Shown piece after piece: positions 16,752-25,845 of a DNA stretch of 64,000 nucleotides. The DNA is taken from assembly GCF_030816615.1 (NCBI RefSeq), contig NZ_JAUSYD010000001.1, forward strand, positions 3,658,001 to 3,722,000. The letters are read 5' to 3'. A model generated the notes under the pieces. It was not told the origin of the DNA. It did no database searches and worked only from the letters and a program-made list of their open reading frames with translations. A program made the translations under genes and the position numbers. The DNA is from Streptomyces sp. B1I3. Lineage in GTDB: Bacteria; Actinomycetota; Actinomycetes; Streptomycetales; Streptomycetaceae. Numbering within the stretch: the first letter of the stretch is position 1; every line of letters begins with the position of its first letter.

Positions 16752-17053
16752 TCCCGACGCCTCCGCACCGTGTGCGGCAGTTGAGTGGCGTACGCACACG
16801 AAAGCCCGCCGAGCACGCACGCGGAGGTCATCGCCTGCGGTCCAGCCGCCGTCGACGTCGAGGAAGAGAAGGGGCCGCTGCTCCGGACGGGGCACGGCTG
16901 CACGACCGTCGGGAACGACACGACAGGTGGTGTCACGCCGGACCCGCGCTCCTCAGGAGAGCGGCCGTCCGTTCCGGTCATAGTGGGAGCAACAGCGATG
17001 AGTTCGCGCGGTCCGGCCGGTCCCACCTCTGTCGACCACACAGGAGGAAGCAC
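16752..17053. other. Intergenic stretch, no gene seen
   Basis: Open frames cross this stretch on both strands but none shows a domain, a ribosome-binding site or consistent codon use. The last bases before 17054 (CAGGAGGAAG) are the ribosome-binding site of the next gene. Confidence 0.5.
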
Positions 17054-17698
17054 ATGGCTCAGCTGCTCAGGGTGCAGAACTTCAACGTCTCACGTGACGG
17101 ATTCGGTGCCGGTGAGCACCAGAGTCTCGAGAGACCGTTCGGCCACGCCGATCCGGGGGAGATGTTCGCCTGGTGCGGCGCCACGGCGAGCTGGCCCATG
17201 CGCACCGACCCCGGAGGAAGCCGCGGCCTCGACGACTACTTCACGCGGGACTTCGCACGCGACATCGGCGCGGAGATCATGGGCCGCAACAAGTTCGGGC
17301 CCCAGCGGGGGCCCTGGCAGGACCATGACTGGCGCGGCTGGTGGGGTTCCGAGCCGCCGTTCCACACTCCGGTGTTCGTCATGACCCACCACGCGCGTCC
17401 TTCGTTCACGCTCGGAGACACCACGTTCCACTTCGTCGGCGGCGACCCGGCCACGGTCCTCGAACAGGCGCGGGAAGCCGCGCGGGGCAAGGACGTCCGG
17501 CTGGGCGGTGGGGCGACCACCATCCGGCAGTTCCTCGACGCCGATCTCGTCGACACCCTGCACGTGGCGGTCTCGGACGTGCGGATCGGATCCGGGTCAC
17601 GACTCTGGGAATCCCCCGACGAACTGCTCGACCGGTTCCACCTCGAGGTGGTGCCCAGCCCGAGCGGCGTGACGCACCACCTGTTCTGGCGGAAGTGA
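17054..17698 (+). CDS. Dihydrofolate reductase family (RibD C-terminal-like) protein
   Basis: 214 residues with a near-perfect AGGAGG site. The fold is that of the RibD C-terminal/DHFR superfamily. RVQNFNVSRDGFGAG is the first strand and substrate loop, EIMGRNKFGPQRGPW matches the EVMGRxTF-type motif, and VRLGGGATTIRQFLDADLVD matches the late nucleotide-binding Gly-rich segment. Such stand-alone proteins are cytosolic NAD(P)H-dependent reductases of mostly unknown substrate, not true folate enzymes. Confidence 0.88.
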   Translation: MAQLLRVQNFNVSRDGFGAGEHQSLERPFGHADPGEMFAWCGATASWPMRTDPGGSRGLDDYFTRDFARDIGAEIMGRNKFGPQRGPWQDHDWRGWWGSEPPFHTPVFVMTHHARPSFTLGDTTFHFVGGDPATVLEQAREAARGKDVRLGGGATTIRQFLDADLVDTLHVAVSDVRIGSGSRLWESPDELLDRFHLEVVPSPSGVTHHLFWRK

Positions 17699-17763
17699 GA
17701 CGACTGACGACACCGGGTCCGCCGCAGATGGCACCACTCCCCTCCTCTGACCGGAGTCAGGAA

Positions 17764-18004
17764 ATGGACGCGATCGCTCAGGTTCGGGAGTTCAACCGCA
17801 TCGTCACCACGTTCGCCGACGGGGTACCGCCGGTGCGGCCGTCAGCGCGGCCCTGGCGTCGTACGACGAGGCCTTCCGCGTGACCGCCCATGACGCCCAC
17901 TACGAGATCCAGGCGCGGTCGGAACGCAAGGCGCCGCTCCTCTCGCCCGACAACCCGCGGGAACGCGCCCGCGAGGGCGGTCCGGGTCCCGTCGGCGGGC
18001 GGCC
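17764..18004 (+). pseudogene. Remnant of a MarR(-GNAT) regulator plus a coding-like block
   Basis: From 17764, MDAIAQVREFNRIVTTFADG matches the usual start of the bifunctional MarR/GNAT proteins of Streptomyces as I remember them. The frame is then lost. A different frame from about 17823 (AAVSAALASYDEAFRVTAHD) keeps strong GC at third positions to about 18004 but matches no family I know. I read this as a decayed gene or two joined fragments. The remaining bases up to 18225 carry no gene, only the promoter of the next one. Confidence 0.4.
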
Positions 18005-18190
18005 CTCGCGGGAGCACCCGCGGCGTCCGCGGCGCGGTCTCCGCCACCGCGTCGGGCGCCTGTGGCGCGGCCGCTGAGCAGGCAGGCGCCGCCGTCGGAC
18101 CGGGCAGGCAGGCCGACGAGCCGGGCGGGAGGCAGCCGCGGCGAGCCGGGTGGACCGCCGTCGCGCCGGCCCGAACCGTGCATCGTGGGG

Positions 18191-18225
18191 TCGACCGGGC
18201 CTACCAAGTCTCCTAGCCTGGCCGC
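18191..18225 (+). promoter_or_regulatory. Leaderless promoter of the zinc-ribbon-like gene
   Basis: TCGACC (18191-18196), a 17-bp spacer and TAGCCT (18214-18219) form a good sigma-70-type promoter. The -10 is 6 nt from the ATG at 18226, and there is no ribosome-binding site, so the mRNA is probably leaderless. Confidence 0.6.
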
Positions 18226-18561
18226 ATGTCCCATGCCAAGACCGTTTACGTCTGCCTGCCTTGCCGGGCGTCGTACAAGCAGCCCTACGACAGGGAGCGC
18301 GAGCACCGCGTCTGCCCGCGGTGTGCCGGGGCCCTTCTCCACGTCGGGTCGGCCTTCGCGGCCCCGCGGCGGAGGGACACAGCCGCGTGGCGCACGCTGT
18401 CGGTCCTGCTGCACGCCGGAGTGCGCTTCCACAAGGACTGCTGCCTCGGCGGCCCCGGCTATCGCCCGCGCACGCTGCGCGAGGTACGGGAGCGGATGGC
18501 CCACGCACGAGCCACCGGCGAACCGTTCGCCCTGGCGCTCGTCCGGCGCGAGCTCCCTTGA
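18226..18561 (+). CDS. Small zinc-ribbon-like protein of unknown function
   Basis: 111 residues. Two CxxC pairs (VCLPCRAS and VCPRCAG) spaced like a zinc ribbon open the protein, followed by a basic helical region with a HKDCC pair and a second helix (LREVRERMAHARATGEPFAL). A nucleic-acid or protein-binding role is plausible. It stands alone between a decayed region and a MarR gene. I do not recognise a named family. Confidence 0.65.
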   Translation: MSHAKTVYVCLPCRASYKQPYDREREHRVCPRCAGALLHVGSAFAAPRRRDTAAWRTLSVLLHAGVRFHKDCCLGGPGYRPRTLREVRERMAHARATGEPFALALVRRELP

Positions 18562-18637
18562 CGGCGGTCGTCCCCCTAGCCGCACACATCCCCTTCGGGA
18601 TGATCTGCCACGGACCGAAATGGTTACCCTGGCAGAC

Positions 18638-19126
18638 ATGACCGCCATGACTCCCGCCCGCACCGCGCCCGACCTGTCCTTCCTCCTGGACCACACCAGC
18701 CACGTCCTGCGGACCCGGATGGCCGCGGCCCTCGCCGAGATCGGCCTCACGGCCCGCATGCACTGCGTCCTGGTCCACGCCTTGGAGGGGGAGCGCACAC
18801 AGATCCAGCTCGCCGAGATCGGCGACATGGACAAGACCACGATGGTGGTGACCGTGGACGCCCTGGAGAACGCGGGGCTCGCCGAGCGCCGGCCGTCCAG
18901 CCGAGACCGGCGGGCCCGGATCATCGCCGTCACCGAGGAGGGCGCCCGGATCGCCGGACGGAGTCAGGAGATCGTCGACCGGGTGCACGAAGAGACCCTG
19001 GAGACCCTCGCGGAAGGTGACCGCGAGGCGCTGCTGCGCGCCCTGAACCAGCTGGCCTCCGAGCACCTGGCCGCTCCCGTCGAGAACCCCCGCCCCGTCC
19101 GGCGCGCACGCCAGGGCCAGAAGTAG
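18638..19126 (+). CDS. MarR family transcriptional regulator
   Basis: 162 residues from the ATG of [12 protein letters not shown]; an in-frame ATG 18 bp upstream is a weaker choice. The winged-helix core is visible ([26 protein letters not shown] and [19 protein letters not shown], abbreviated). A TACCCT -10-like hexamer sits 7 nt before the start, so it is probably leaderless. A short inverted repeat, TCTGCCA ... TGGCAGA, flanks that -10. It precedes the MFS-PPOX gene on the same strand and probably controls it. Confidence 0.85.
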   Translation: MTAMTPARTAPDLSFLLDHTSHVLRTRMAAALAEIGLTARMHCVLVHALEGERTQIQLAEIGDMDKTTMVVTVDALENAGLAERRPSSRDRRARIIAVTEEGARIAGRSQEIVDRVHEETLETLAEGDREALLRALNQLASEHLAAPVENPRPVRRARQGQK

Positions 19127-19403
19127 CGGCGCACCGGAGGCCGTGTTGCCGACGGCCACCGGGTGCCGGACGCCCTGCCGGGCGCCGGGCGCCGGGCGAG
19201 CCCCCTGACGCGATACGGGCACCCGAGCCCCTGGTCGCGAAGTGGCCCCCACGAATACACGCGGCCCGGTCCGCACCCTCCCGACGACCCGCACCGGAAG
19301 CCTCGGGGCGGGACATCCACCGACACAAGGACCGTTAAATATAGTCTGCAACAAAACCATCTGCTACGGTCGATCCTGCCGTCCACCCGACAGGAGTAGG
19401 CCG

Positions 19404-21401
19404 ATGTCCGTTGCCGAACCGTCCCTGCGCCCCACCCCCGAAGAGACACCAGGGCCACCACCCGGGCCGGCACCAGGACCGAACCTCCGCACCCGCAGGC
19501 TCGCCCTCGGGGTGATCGCCGCCGGCATGCTGATGATCATCCTCGACGGCTCCATCGTCACCGTGGCGATGCCCGCCATGCAGCGCGACCTCGGATTCAC
19601 GGCCACCGGCCTCAGCTGGGTGGTCAACGCGTACCTGATCGCCTTCGGCAGCCTGCTGCTGCTGGCCGGCCGGCTCGGCGACCTCCTCGGCCGCACCCGT
19701 ATGTTCCTCGCCGGGACGGCCGTCTTCACCCTGGCCTCCCTGCTGGCCGGTGTGGCCACCACCCCCGCCGCCCTCATCACCGCACGGTTCCTGCAGGGTG
19801 TGGGCAGCGCGATGGCCTCCGCGGTCGGTCTCGGCATCCTCGTCACCCTGTTCACCGAGCCGCGCGAGCGCGCCCGGGCCATCGCCGTGTTCTCGTTCAC
19901 CGGCGCGGCCGGCGCCTCGATCGGCCAGGTCCTCGGCGGCGTCCTCACCGACGCGCTGAGCTGGCACTGGATCTTCTTCATCAACCTGCCGATCGGCGTC
20001 GCGGCCCTGCTGATCGCCCGCCGCGTCCTGCCCGCCGACCGGGGCATCGGTCTCGCCGCCGGTGCCGACGTCCTCGGCGCCGCCCTCGTCACGGGGGGTC
20101 TGATGCTCGGGATCCACACCGTGGTGCAGGTCGATGAGCACGGCTGGGTCTCCGGACGCACGCTCGGTCCAGGCGCCCTCGCCCTCGCGCTCCTGGCCGC
20201 GTTCGCCGTCCGCCAGGCCACAGCCCGCACCCCGCTCATGCCCCTGCGGATCCTCCGCCCGCGCGGAGTGGCGGGTGCCAACCTCGTGCAGATGCTCATG
20301 GTGGCCGCCCTGTTCTCGTTCCAGATCATCGTCGCGCTCCACCTGCAGAACGTGCTCGGATACGGCGCCGCCCAGACCGGTCTCGCCATGCTCCCGGCAG
20401 CAGCGGCCATCGGAGCCACCTCGCTGGGCGTCTCCGCCCGCCTGAACCAGCGGTTCGGTGAGCGCGCCGTCCTGACGGCCGGGATCCTGCTGCTGATCGG
20501 CGCCCTCGGCTTCCTCACACGCGTCCCCGTAGAGGCGCAGTACGTCACCGATCTGCTGCCCGTGATGCTCCTCGCCGCCGGCTTCGGGCTCGCGATCCCC
20601 GCGCTGACGACGCTTGGCATGTCAGGCGCGGGGGACGACGACGCCGGACTCGCGTCAGGGCTCTTCAACACCACCCAGCAGGTCGGCATGGCCCTCGGCG
20701 TCGCGGTGCTGTCCACCCTCGCGGCGGGCCGCACCGACCGGATGCTCGCGGACGGCCACTCCCGGGCGCAGGCACTGACCGGCGGCTATCAGCTGGCGTT
20801 TGCGGTCGGCACCGGCCTGCTCGTGGCCGCTCTCGCCGCAGTCCTCCTCGTCCTGCGACCCGCCCCGTCCCGCTCCGGCCGCGCCCTCACCCCCTCCCCG
20901 AAGGAACCCGCCATGAACACCGCCGGAACACCGGAAGCGAAGAGCAGGCCCGCGCCCCGCGTCCTCACCGATCAGGAGCTCTCCCACATCCTCGCCAAGC
21001 AGCAGTTCGGCGTACTCGCCGCCGTCCGCGGCACCGGCCACCCCCACCTGTCCACCGTGCTGTACCGATGGGACGGCGAGGAACGCGTCCTGCGCATCTC
21101 CACCACCACCGAGCGCCTCAAGACGCGCATGCTGCGCCGCGATCCGCATGCCGCACTGCACGTCCAGGGCGAGGACGTCTGGTCGTTCGCCGTGGCCGAG
21201 GGCGAGGCGGAGGTGTCGGAGGTGACCACCGTGGCCGGTGACGCGGTCGGCCGGGAACTCCTCTCCCTGACACCGGGTTTCGACGACCCGGCGGCCGAAC
21301 AGGCTTTCCTCGCCCAGGTGGTGGCCGAGAACCGGGTGGTGATCCGTATCCGGGTGACGAGGCTGTACGGGACTGCCCTGGACATCCCGGCCGAACAGTG
21401 A
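19404..21401 (+). CDS. DHA2-type MFS exporter fused in frame to a PPOX (F420/FMN-type) oxidoreductase domain
   Basis: 665 residues behind CAGGAG. Residues 1-490 form a 14-segment DHA2 drug exporter, with motif A-like RLGDLLGRTRMF and motif C-like GAAGASIGQVLGG. No stop follows. The frame continues through a Pro-rich joint into a pyridoxamine-5'-phosphate-oxidase-like domain (LTDQELSHILAKQQFGVLAA ... HLSTVLYRWDGEERVLRIST, abbreviated), typical of F420/FMN-dependent PPOX proteins. An internal ATG at 20913 (residue 504) with GAAGGA upstream could also start the PPOX part alone. A fusion of efflux and reductase modules is unusual; a lost stop codon is the other explanation. Confidence 0.85.
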   Translation: MSVAEPSLRPTPEETPGPPPGPAPGPNLRTRRLALGVIAAGMLMIILDGSIVTVAMPAMQRDLGFTATGLSWVVNAYLIAFGSLLLLAGRLGDLLGRTRMFLAGTAVFTLASLLAGVATTPAALITARFLQGVGSAMASAVGLGILVTLFTEPRERARAIAVFSFTGAAGASIGQVLGGVLTDALSWHWIFFINLPIGVAALLIARRVLPADRGIGLAAGADVLGAALVTGGLMLGIHTVVQVDEHGWVSGRTLGPGALALALLAAFAVRQATARTPLMPLRILRPRGVAGANLVQMLMVAALFSFQIIVALHLQNVLGYGAAQTGLAMLPAAAAIGATSLGVSARLNQRFGERAVLTAGILLLIGALGFLTRVPVEAQYVTDLLPVMLLAAGFGLAIPALTTLGMSGAGDDDAGLASGLFNTTQQVGMALGVAVLSTLAAGRTDRMLADGHSRAQALTGGYQLAFAVGTGLLVAALAAVLLVLRPAPSRSGRALTPSPKEPAMNTAGTPEAKSRPAPRVLTDQELSHILAKQQFGVLAAVRGTGHPHLSTVLYRWDGEERVLRISTTTERLKTRMLRRDPHAALHVQGEDVWSFAVAEGEAEVSEVTTVAGDAVGRELLSLTPGFDDPAAEQAFLAQVVAENRVVIRIRVTRLYGTALDIPAEQ

Positions 21402-21420
21402 CGAGAGTCCGCCGGGCCCC

Positions 21421-22056
21421 TCATTGAGGGGCGCCGACCCGGCCCAGCCCGTTCCGCAGCTGCACGAAGGCGAGTTCCGCCGCCGTCACCGCGTCTCCGT
21501 ACACCTGTGCGGCGCTCTCGCCCGCCTCGATCCGGCGCCAGTTCTCCTCGGCCAGGATGCGCAGTACGGCGACGACCTGCCCCGCGGCGAGGCGCGCCGG
21601 GACCGCGGCCGAGGGGTCCAGGGCCCGGGCGAGGGCGGCCTCGGAGCGGCCTTGGTAGGCGTGGAGCCGGGCGACGAGTGACGGGGTCCCGTAGAGCAGT
21701 CCGTGGAAGGCGAGCACCTGCGGGACGTCGCAGAGACCCGTCACCGGGTCGCGTCGCTCCAGGCCGTCCAGGAAGTGGCGGCGCAGCGCGTCCAGGGGGG
21801 AGGTGCCCTCCGGCCGGCCGGCCACCACCCGGGCCGCCTCGTCCTCGTGATCGGCGAACCGGTGCAGCACCAGGTCCTCCTTGGACGGGAAGTACCGGAA
21901 CAGTGTCGGCTTGGAGATCTCGGCCGCCGCCGCCACTTCGGCCACCGAGACCTTGTCGAAGCCCCGCTCCAGGAAGAGGGAGATGGCGGTCTCGGAGACG
22001 GCCTGATAGGTCCGCTGCTTCTTGCGCTCGCGCAGACCGGGCTTACCGTCGCTCAT
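21421..22056 (-). CDS. TetR family transcriptional regulator
   Basis: 211 residues. The N-terminal HTH is clear: RERKKQRTYQAVSETAISLF, then VAEVAAAAEISKPTLFRYF and PSKEDLV. The C-terminal ligand-binding half ends in a helix with ENWRRIEAGESAAQVYGDAV. It is convergent with the MFS-PPOX gene, a frequent arrangement for repressors of efflux. Its ATG overlaps the stop of the upstream small ORF (ATGA), which suggests coupled translation. A short hairpin (GCCCCTC/GAGGGGC) at the 3' end may help terminate both convergent genes. Confidence 0.9.
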   Translation of the reverse strand: MSDGKPGLRERKKQRTYQAVSETAISLFLERGFDKVSVAEVAAAAEISKPTLFRYFPSKEDLVLHRFADHEDEAARVVAGRPEGTSPLDALRRHFLDGLERRDPVTGLCDVPQVLAFHGLLYGTPSLVARLHAYQGRSEAALARALDPSAAVPARLAAGQVVAVLRILAEENWRRIEAGESAAQVYGDAVTAAELAFVQLRNGLGRVGAPQ

Positions 22057-22334
22057 GACCGCGCACCTCTCCCGATGAGCGTCTCGACCCCGTCGAGCAA
22101 CCACCCGAGACCGGACACGAACCCGTGGTCCGCCTCGTCCGGTTCGCTCATGACCTCGGTGGGCAGCAGCCTGGACAGGGCCGGATGGCGGACGGGGCCG
22201 ACGGGCCGTTCCACCGTCCGCTCCCACTGCGCCGTCGCATCCCGGGGCGGGACGCCCTTGGCCTCGACGACGGCGGCGAGGTCGCTCAGCCTCGTTCCGT
22301 ACGAAGCCCGCGACACGCCGTACTTCTCCGTCAC
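22053..22334 (-). CDS. TetR C-terminal ligand-domain fragment, coupled to the full TetR gene
   Basis: 93 residues. The end, HGFVSGLGWLLDGVETLIGR, matches the last helix of many TetR C-terminal domains (FEFGLDRLLDGIEALI type). The earlier VVEAKGVPPRDATAQWER fits the same domain class. There is no HTH, so it cannot bind DNA as a TetR normally does. It could be a pseudogene fragment, or a dimerisation decoy. The 4-base overlap with the downstream TetR gene and the preserved frame argue that it may still be translated. Confidence 0.55.
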   Translation of the reverse strand: MTEKYGVSRASYGTRLSDLAAVVEAKGVPPRDATAQWERTVERPVGPVRHPALSRLLPTEVMSEPDEADHGFVSGLGWLLDGVETLIGRGARS

Positions 22335-22595
22335 CCGAAGCCGCCTTCCGCCGTACCGCCCCTGACCACCATCCTAGATATGCGTGCCGCCTACGCGGTG
22401 ACGCGTATGACATACGGGGGCGCACGAGGCAGCCTGGGCGGTGCGTCCCCGGCACGTCCTGCGCGGGCGGCCGGCGCATGCCGGACCCGTCGCGCCCCCC
22501 GGGGAAGCACGCCTGAAGTCCGGCAGCGAGCGGTGCGCCACCGCCGGAGCGGTGCTCCTCGTCGTCCTCGTGGTGGGTACGGCGCTCCGACAGCG

Positions 22596-23846
22596 TCAGA
22601 ACACGTCCGGGCACCACGCCCGCCGCGCCGTCCGGAACACCCCGTCCGCCCTGGCCGCCGCCCCCGGGCGGTGCTCGTCGATCCGTCCCAGCTCCGCGAG
22701 CCGGAGCGCCGACTCGTCGCCCAGGTACAGCGTCCCCAGTTCCCGCACATCCAGCGCCAGGTCGGCGGCCCGGGTGGTCGGGGTGCAGGAGGCGCCGTCC
22801 GGGGAGGTCTCCAGGAGGAACCGGCCGCCCGCCAGGCCCGCGGTGTCCTGGACGTCAAGGACCAGGTCGGCCCCGGTCGCGTACGTGCGTGCCTCCAGTG
22901 CCCGGGGAACGTCCAGGACACGGAGCCAGAGCCAGTCCGCCTGGGTCACGACGCGGGCGGCGCGCGGATCCGGGAGGAGGAGGGGGAGCAGGTCGTCGGG
23001 GGCGCGGTAGCCGGAGCGGACCGTCGTGATCCAGTCGATGGAGCAGACGAACCGCCACAGGGTGCGTTCCGCCGCCGGGGTCACCGCGATCATGCCGGCC
23101 ACCGTCGCCTTGTTGAGCGGCTGCTTCCGGTCGCCCCAGTTGTCGTCGGCGCGATAGGCGATCAGGCCGTCCGCCTCCCCGTCCGCCGACCGGTACACCG
23201 CGTAGAACGGCTCGGTCCAGCTCTCGTGGGCCGGCAGGTCGACACCCGTGTCGCGCTGCCACCAGCGCTCGTCCCGGCTGACCACACCGTGCTGCCGGGC
23301 CGCCAGGCGCCCGTGGAGCTCCGGCCCCAGCTTGCGCACCTCCGCGCCGTCCACCAACTCGACACGGCCCCCGTCCGCCTCGGAGGGAACCGGCAGGCGA
23401 GGGTCCAGGCCGGCCCGGGGGACGTCGATCTCCCACTCCGTGGTCCAGGCCGCGGGACCGAACCCGAACCGCCCGTAGATCGGGTACTCGGCCGCGATCA
23501 GGGAGGCGACCACGTCGCCGCGCTCCTTCGCCGCCGCCAGGTCGACGGCCATCATCCGGCTGAGCAGGCCGCGGCGGCGGTGCGTGGGCGTCACCGTCAC
23601 GCCGGTGACCGCGTCGGCGGGCACCCTGGCCCCGCCGACCACCGTGAGTTCCTGGGCGAACGACCGGAAGGTGGCCACACAGCGGCCGGCGTCGAACACA
23701 CCCTGGACCCGGGACAGGTCGGTGTGGGCCAGGCGCAACGCGACCTCCTCGTCCGTCCCCGCGGACGGCCGCAGGAATCCCGTGTTCACGGCCCGCAGCC
23801 AGTCGGGGTACTCGGCGGCGGAAACGGTACGCGGATCGAGGCTCAT
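22596..23846 (-). CDS. Eis-like GNAT family N-acetyltransferase
   Basis: 416 residues from [16 protein letters not shown]. The layout is that of Eis-type enzymes: a GNAT domain with the acetyl-CoA loop [14 protein letters not shown] (about residues 80-95), a second degenerate GNAT domain in the middle ([14 protein letters not shown]), and a sterol-carrier-like C-terminal domain ending in CPDVF. Mycobacterial Eis acetylates aminoglycosides at several positions and also proteins; the substrate here is not inferable. Confidence 0.85.
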   Translation of the reverse strand: MSLDPRTVSAAEYPDWLRAVNTGFLRPSAGTDEEVALRLAHTDLSRVQGVFDAGRCVATFRSFAQELTVVGGARVPADAVTGVTVTPTHRRRGLLSRMMAVDLAAAKERGDVVASLIAAEYPIYGRFGFGPAAWTTEWEIDVPRAGLDPRLPVPSEADGGRVELVDGAEVRKLGPELHGRLAARQHGVVSRDERWWQRDTGVDLPAHESWTEPFYAVYRSADGEADGLIAYRADDNWGDRKQPLNKATVAGMIAVTPAAERTLWRFVCSIDWITTVRSGYRAPDDLLPLLLPDPRAARVVTQADWLWLRVLDVPRALEARTYATGADLVLDVQDTAGLAGGRFLLETSPDGASCTPTTRAADLALDVRELGTLYLGDESALRLAELGRIDEHRPGAAARADGVFRTARRAWCPDVF

Positions 23847-24008
23847 GCGGCTCACGCTAGGCACAGGGCCCGGGAATGTCGCATGGATTGATCGCGCGAC
23901 CGCGGGAGCACCGGCCGGGCGGGCGACTTCGGGCCGTGACGCGGGACGCACGACCGTCGGAACGCCGCCCGGGGCGCGCGACCGTCTGACCCCCGGGGCG
24001 CGCGACCG

Positions 24009-24977
24009 TCAGAACGCCGCCCGGACCGCGCCGACCTCCGCGCCGCCGCCCAGCAACGGCGCCCTGCCGATGCGCGTTACCACCGGGGCGTCGACGCCGA
24101 GCAGTTCGAGCGACCGGGCCAGCACCGGTCCCAGGGCGCGCGCCGAGCCGTCGTCGATCTTGAAGGCCAGCGCCCTGCCGTCCGCGAGCGCCACCGCCTG
24201 GACCGCCTCCGCCCCCATCTTGGAGAGCGTGCCCGGCACCTCCCGCATCAGCCAGGTGTCCGGCCGCCGGGTGCCCGCCACGTACTCCGGGTGCGCCCGC
24301 ATGGCGTCGGCGACCCGGCGCTCCGCGCTGCCCGGCTCCGCCAGCACGAACGTACGGAAGGCGCGGGCCAGGCCCACCAGTCCGATCGCCATCAGCGGGG
24401 CCCCGCAGCCGTCCGTGCCGACCGCCGCGACCGGCTCGCCCGCCGCCTCCGCCACCACCTGGCCGGTCAGCAGCTGCAACGGGTGCGCCGGGTCGAGGTA
24501 CGTCGCCGTGTCCCAGCCGTTGCGTACGCAGACCGCGAGCATCGCCGCGTGCTTGCCGGAGCAGTTCATGGTGAGCGGCTCCCGCACCCGCCCGGCGGCG
24601 AGATACGCCTCCGCCTCGACGGCATCCAGCGGCAGGTCCGGCGGGGTCCGCAGGTCGCCGGGGGTCAGCCCGTGCTCGGCGAGCATCCTGCGCACCAGAT
24701 CGAGGTGGAAGTCCTCACCCGAGTGGCTGGCGGCGGCCAGGGCCAGCCTCTCCCCGGACAGATCCAGACCTGCCCGCAGGATCGCGGCGGCCTGCATCGG
24801 CTTGTTCGACGAGCGCGGGAAGACCGGGGCCGCCGGATCACCGAGTGCGAACTCCACGCTGCCGTCGGCGGCCAGCAGCACCAGCGACCCCCGGTGGTGG
24901 CCCTCGGTGAAACCGGACCGTACGACCTCGGCCAGGACCGGGAGCGTGGCGGGCGCGGAGGGAGATATGGAGGTCAT
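24009..24977 (-). CDS. L-asparaginase (asparaginase II / rhizobial-type family)
   Basis: 322 residues. The serine-dependent active-site phrases are PRSSNKPMQAAAILRAGL (Ser-Lys) and LTMNCSGKHAAML, both characteristic of Asparaginase_II rather than the bacterial type I/II family. VGTDGCGAPLMAIGL and PGTLSKMGAEAVQAV also fit. It hydrolyses L-asparagine to aspartate and ammonia and is probably cytosolic, as there is no signal peptide. The spacer upstream contains three copies of a CGACCGTC-type sequence in GC-rich context, of unclear meaning. Confidence 0.92.
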   Translation of the reverse strand: MTSISPSAPATLPVLAEVVRSGFTEGHHRGSLVLLAADGSVEFALGDPAAPVFPRSSNKPMQAAAILRAGLDLSGERLALAAASHSGEDFHLDLVRRMLAEHGLTPGDLRTPPDLPLDAVEAEAYLAAGRVREPLTMNCSGKHAAMLAVCVRNGWDTATYLDPAHPLQLLTGQVVAEAAGEPVAAVGTDGCGAPLMAIGLVGLARAFRTFVLAEPGSAERRVADAMRAHPEYVAGTRRPDTWLMREVPGTLSKMGAEAVQAVALADGRALAFKIDDGSARALGPVLARSLELLGVDAPVVTRIGRAPLLGGGAEVGAVRAAF

Positions 24978-25031
24978 GGTGGCTGGTGGCCTTCCGGGGA
25001 CGGGCGGTGACCCGCCCCCGGAAGGGTCGCT

Positions 25032-25730
25032 TCAGGCGAGCAGGTCGTCTACTTGTGCTTCCCCGTCACGGTACCTGCGGGCGATCTCCGCGCTGCAATC
25101 GTCGACAGTCCGCTGGAGCCGGTGGCGGCGCCGGGACACCTGCCGCTCGTAGCGCACGAGCCGTCCCATGGCCGTCAGCAGCTCTTCGTCCGTCCGGGCG
25201 TCGAGGTCCGAGAGCTCGATCTCGGCGAGCGTGTCCGCCGCCAGCTGCCGGTACTCCTCGCTGCGCGGCGTGGTGAGGGTGACGTGCCGCGCCGAGGAGC
25301 GTTGGACGGACGGGGTGTCGGTGAGGATCTCCGAGAGCCGGTCCACCACGGGCGACTGGGGCCCCACCCGCCGGGCGAGTTCGGCCCGCAGGATGTCGAT
25401 CCGGCCCTGCACCAGCCGGCGTACGTAACTCAGGTCCGCCTCGTCGCGCTGGGCGTCACGGCGCAGGGCGCGCAGCGCCGGCAGCCGCAGCCCGCGGAAT
25501 TCGGCCTGGGGACGAACCGCGGCCAGCCCCTCCCCCGCCCCGCCGGCCCCGGTCTGCCCGGGCACGGACAACGGTGCGGGCAGCGGCCCGGCCGAGGGTC
25601 CCGGCAGTGGTGCGGGCAGCGGTCCCTGCCCGGGTGCGTCCCCGGTCCGCTGCACAGGTGACCGCACGGCACCGGCGGTACGTGTCACCGGTACGGCACC
25701 GGGTGATGGCCCGGTTCCATGTGTACTCAT
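25032..25730 (-). CDS. rsiG: Anti-sigma factor RsiG (c-di-GMP-dependent anti-WhiG)
   Basis: 232 residues. After a Pro/Gly-rich N-terminal tail comes a coiled-coil hairpin with two exact copies of the c-di-GMP-binding motif E(X3)S(X2)R(X3)Q(X3)D: E97-S101-R104-Q108-D112 and E195-S199-R202-Q206-D210. That pair is the known signature of RsiG, which, armed by a c-di-GMP dimer, holds the sporulation sigma factor WhiG inactive. Start: an ATG with GAGGGG upstream. The gene is divergent from dtd. Conservation of every ligand residue makes the assignment firm; WhiG itself lies elsewhere. Confidence 0.95.
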   Translation of the reverse strand: MSTHGTGPSPGAVPVTRTAGAVRSPVQRTGDAPGQGPLPAPLPGPSAGPLPAPLSVPGQTGAGGAGEGLAAVRPQAEFRGLRLPALRALRRDAQRDEADLSYVRRLVQGRIDILRAELARRVGPQSPVVDRLSEILTDTPSVQRSSARHVTLTTPRSEEYRQLAADTLAEIELSDLDARTDEELLTAMGRLVRYERQVSRRRHRLQRTVDDCSAEIARRYRDGEAQVDDLLA

Positions 25731-25832
25731 GCTGTTCCGTCCCCTCGACCGGTGCGTCGGCACACCGACATCGTGCATGGTGCCACTACGCAGGGTGCCC
25801 ACGCAGGTGCTCTGTACCCGTTCGGCCCAAGA

Positions 25833-25838
25833 TAGGTT
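25833..25838 (+). promoter_or_regulatory. -10 element of leaderless dtd
   Basis: TAGGTT lies 7 nt before the dtd ATG. There is no ribosome-binding site between them. The -35 region is weak. A leaderless transcript is inferred from spacing. Confidence 0.5.
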
Positions 25839-25845
25839 GGTCTGT

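Noticed and set aside
24975..25030. A short ORF between asparaginase and rsiG
   Set aside because: Too short, no ribosome-binding site and no conserved features; treated as promoter spacer.
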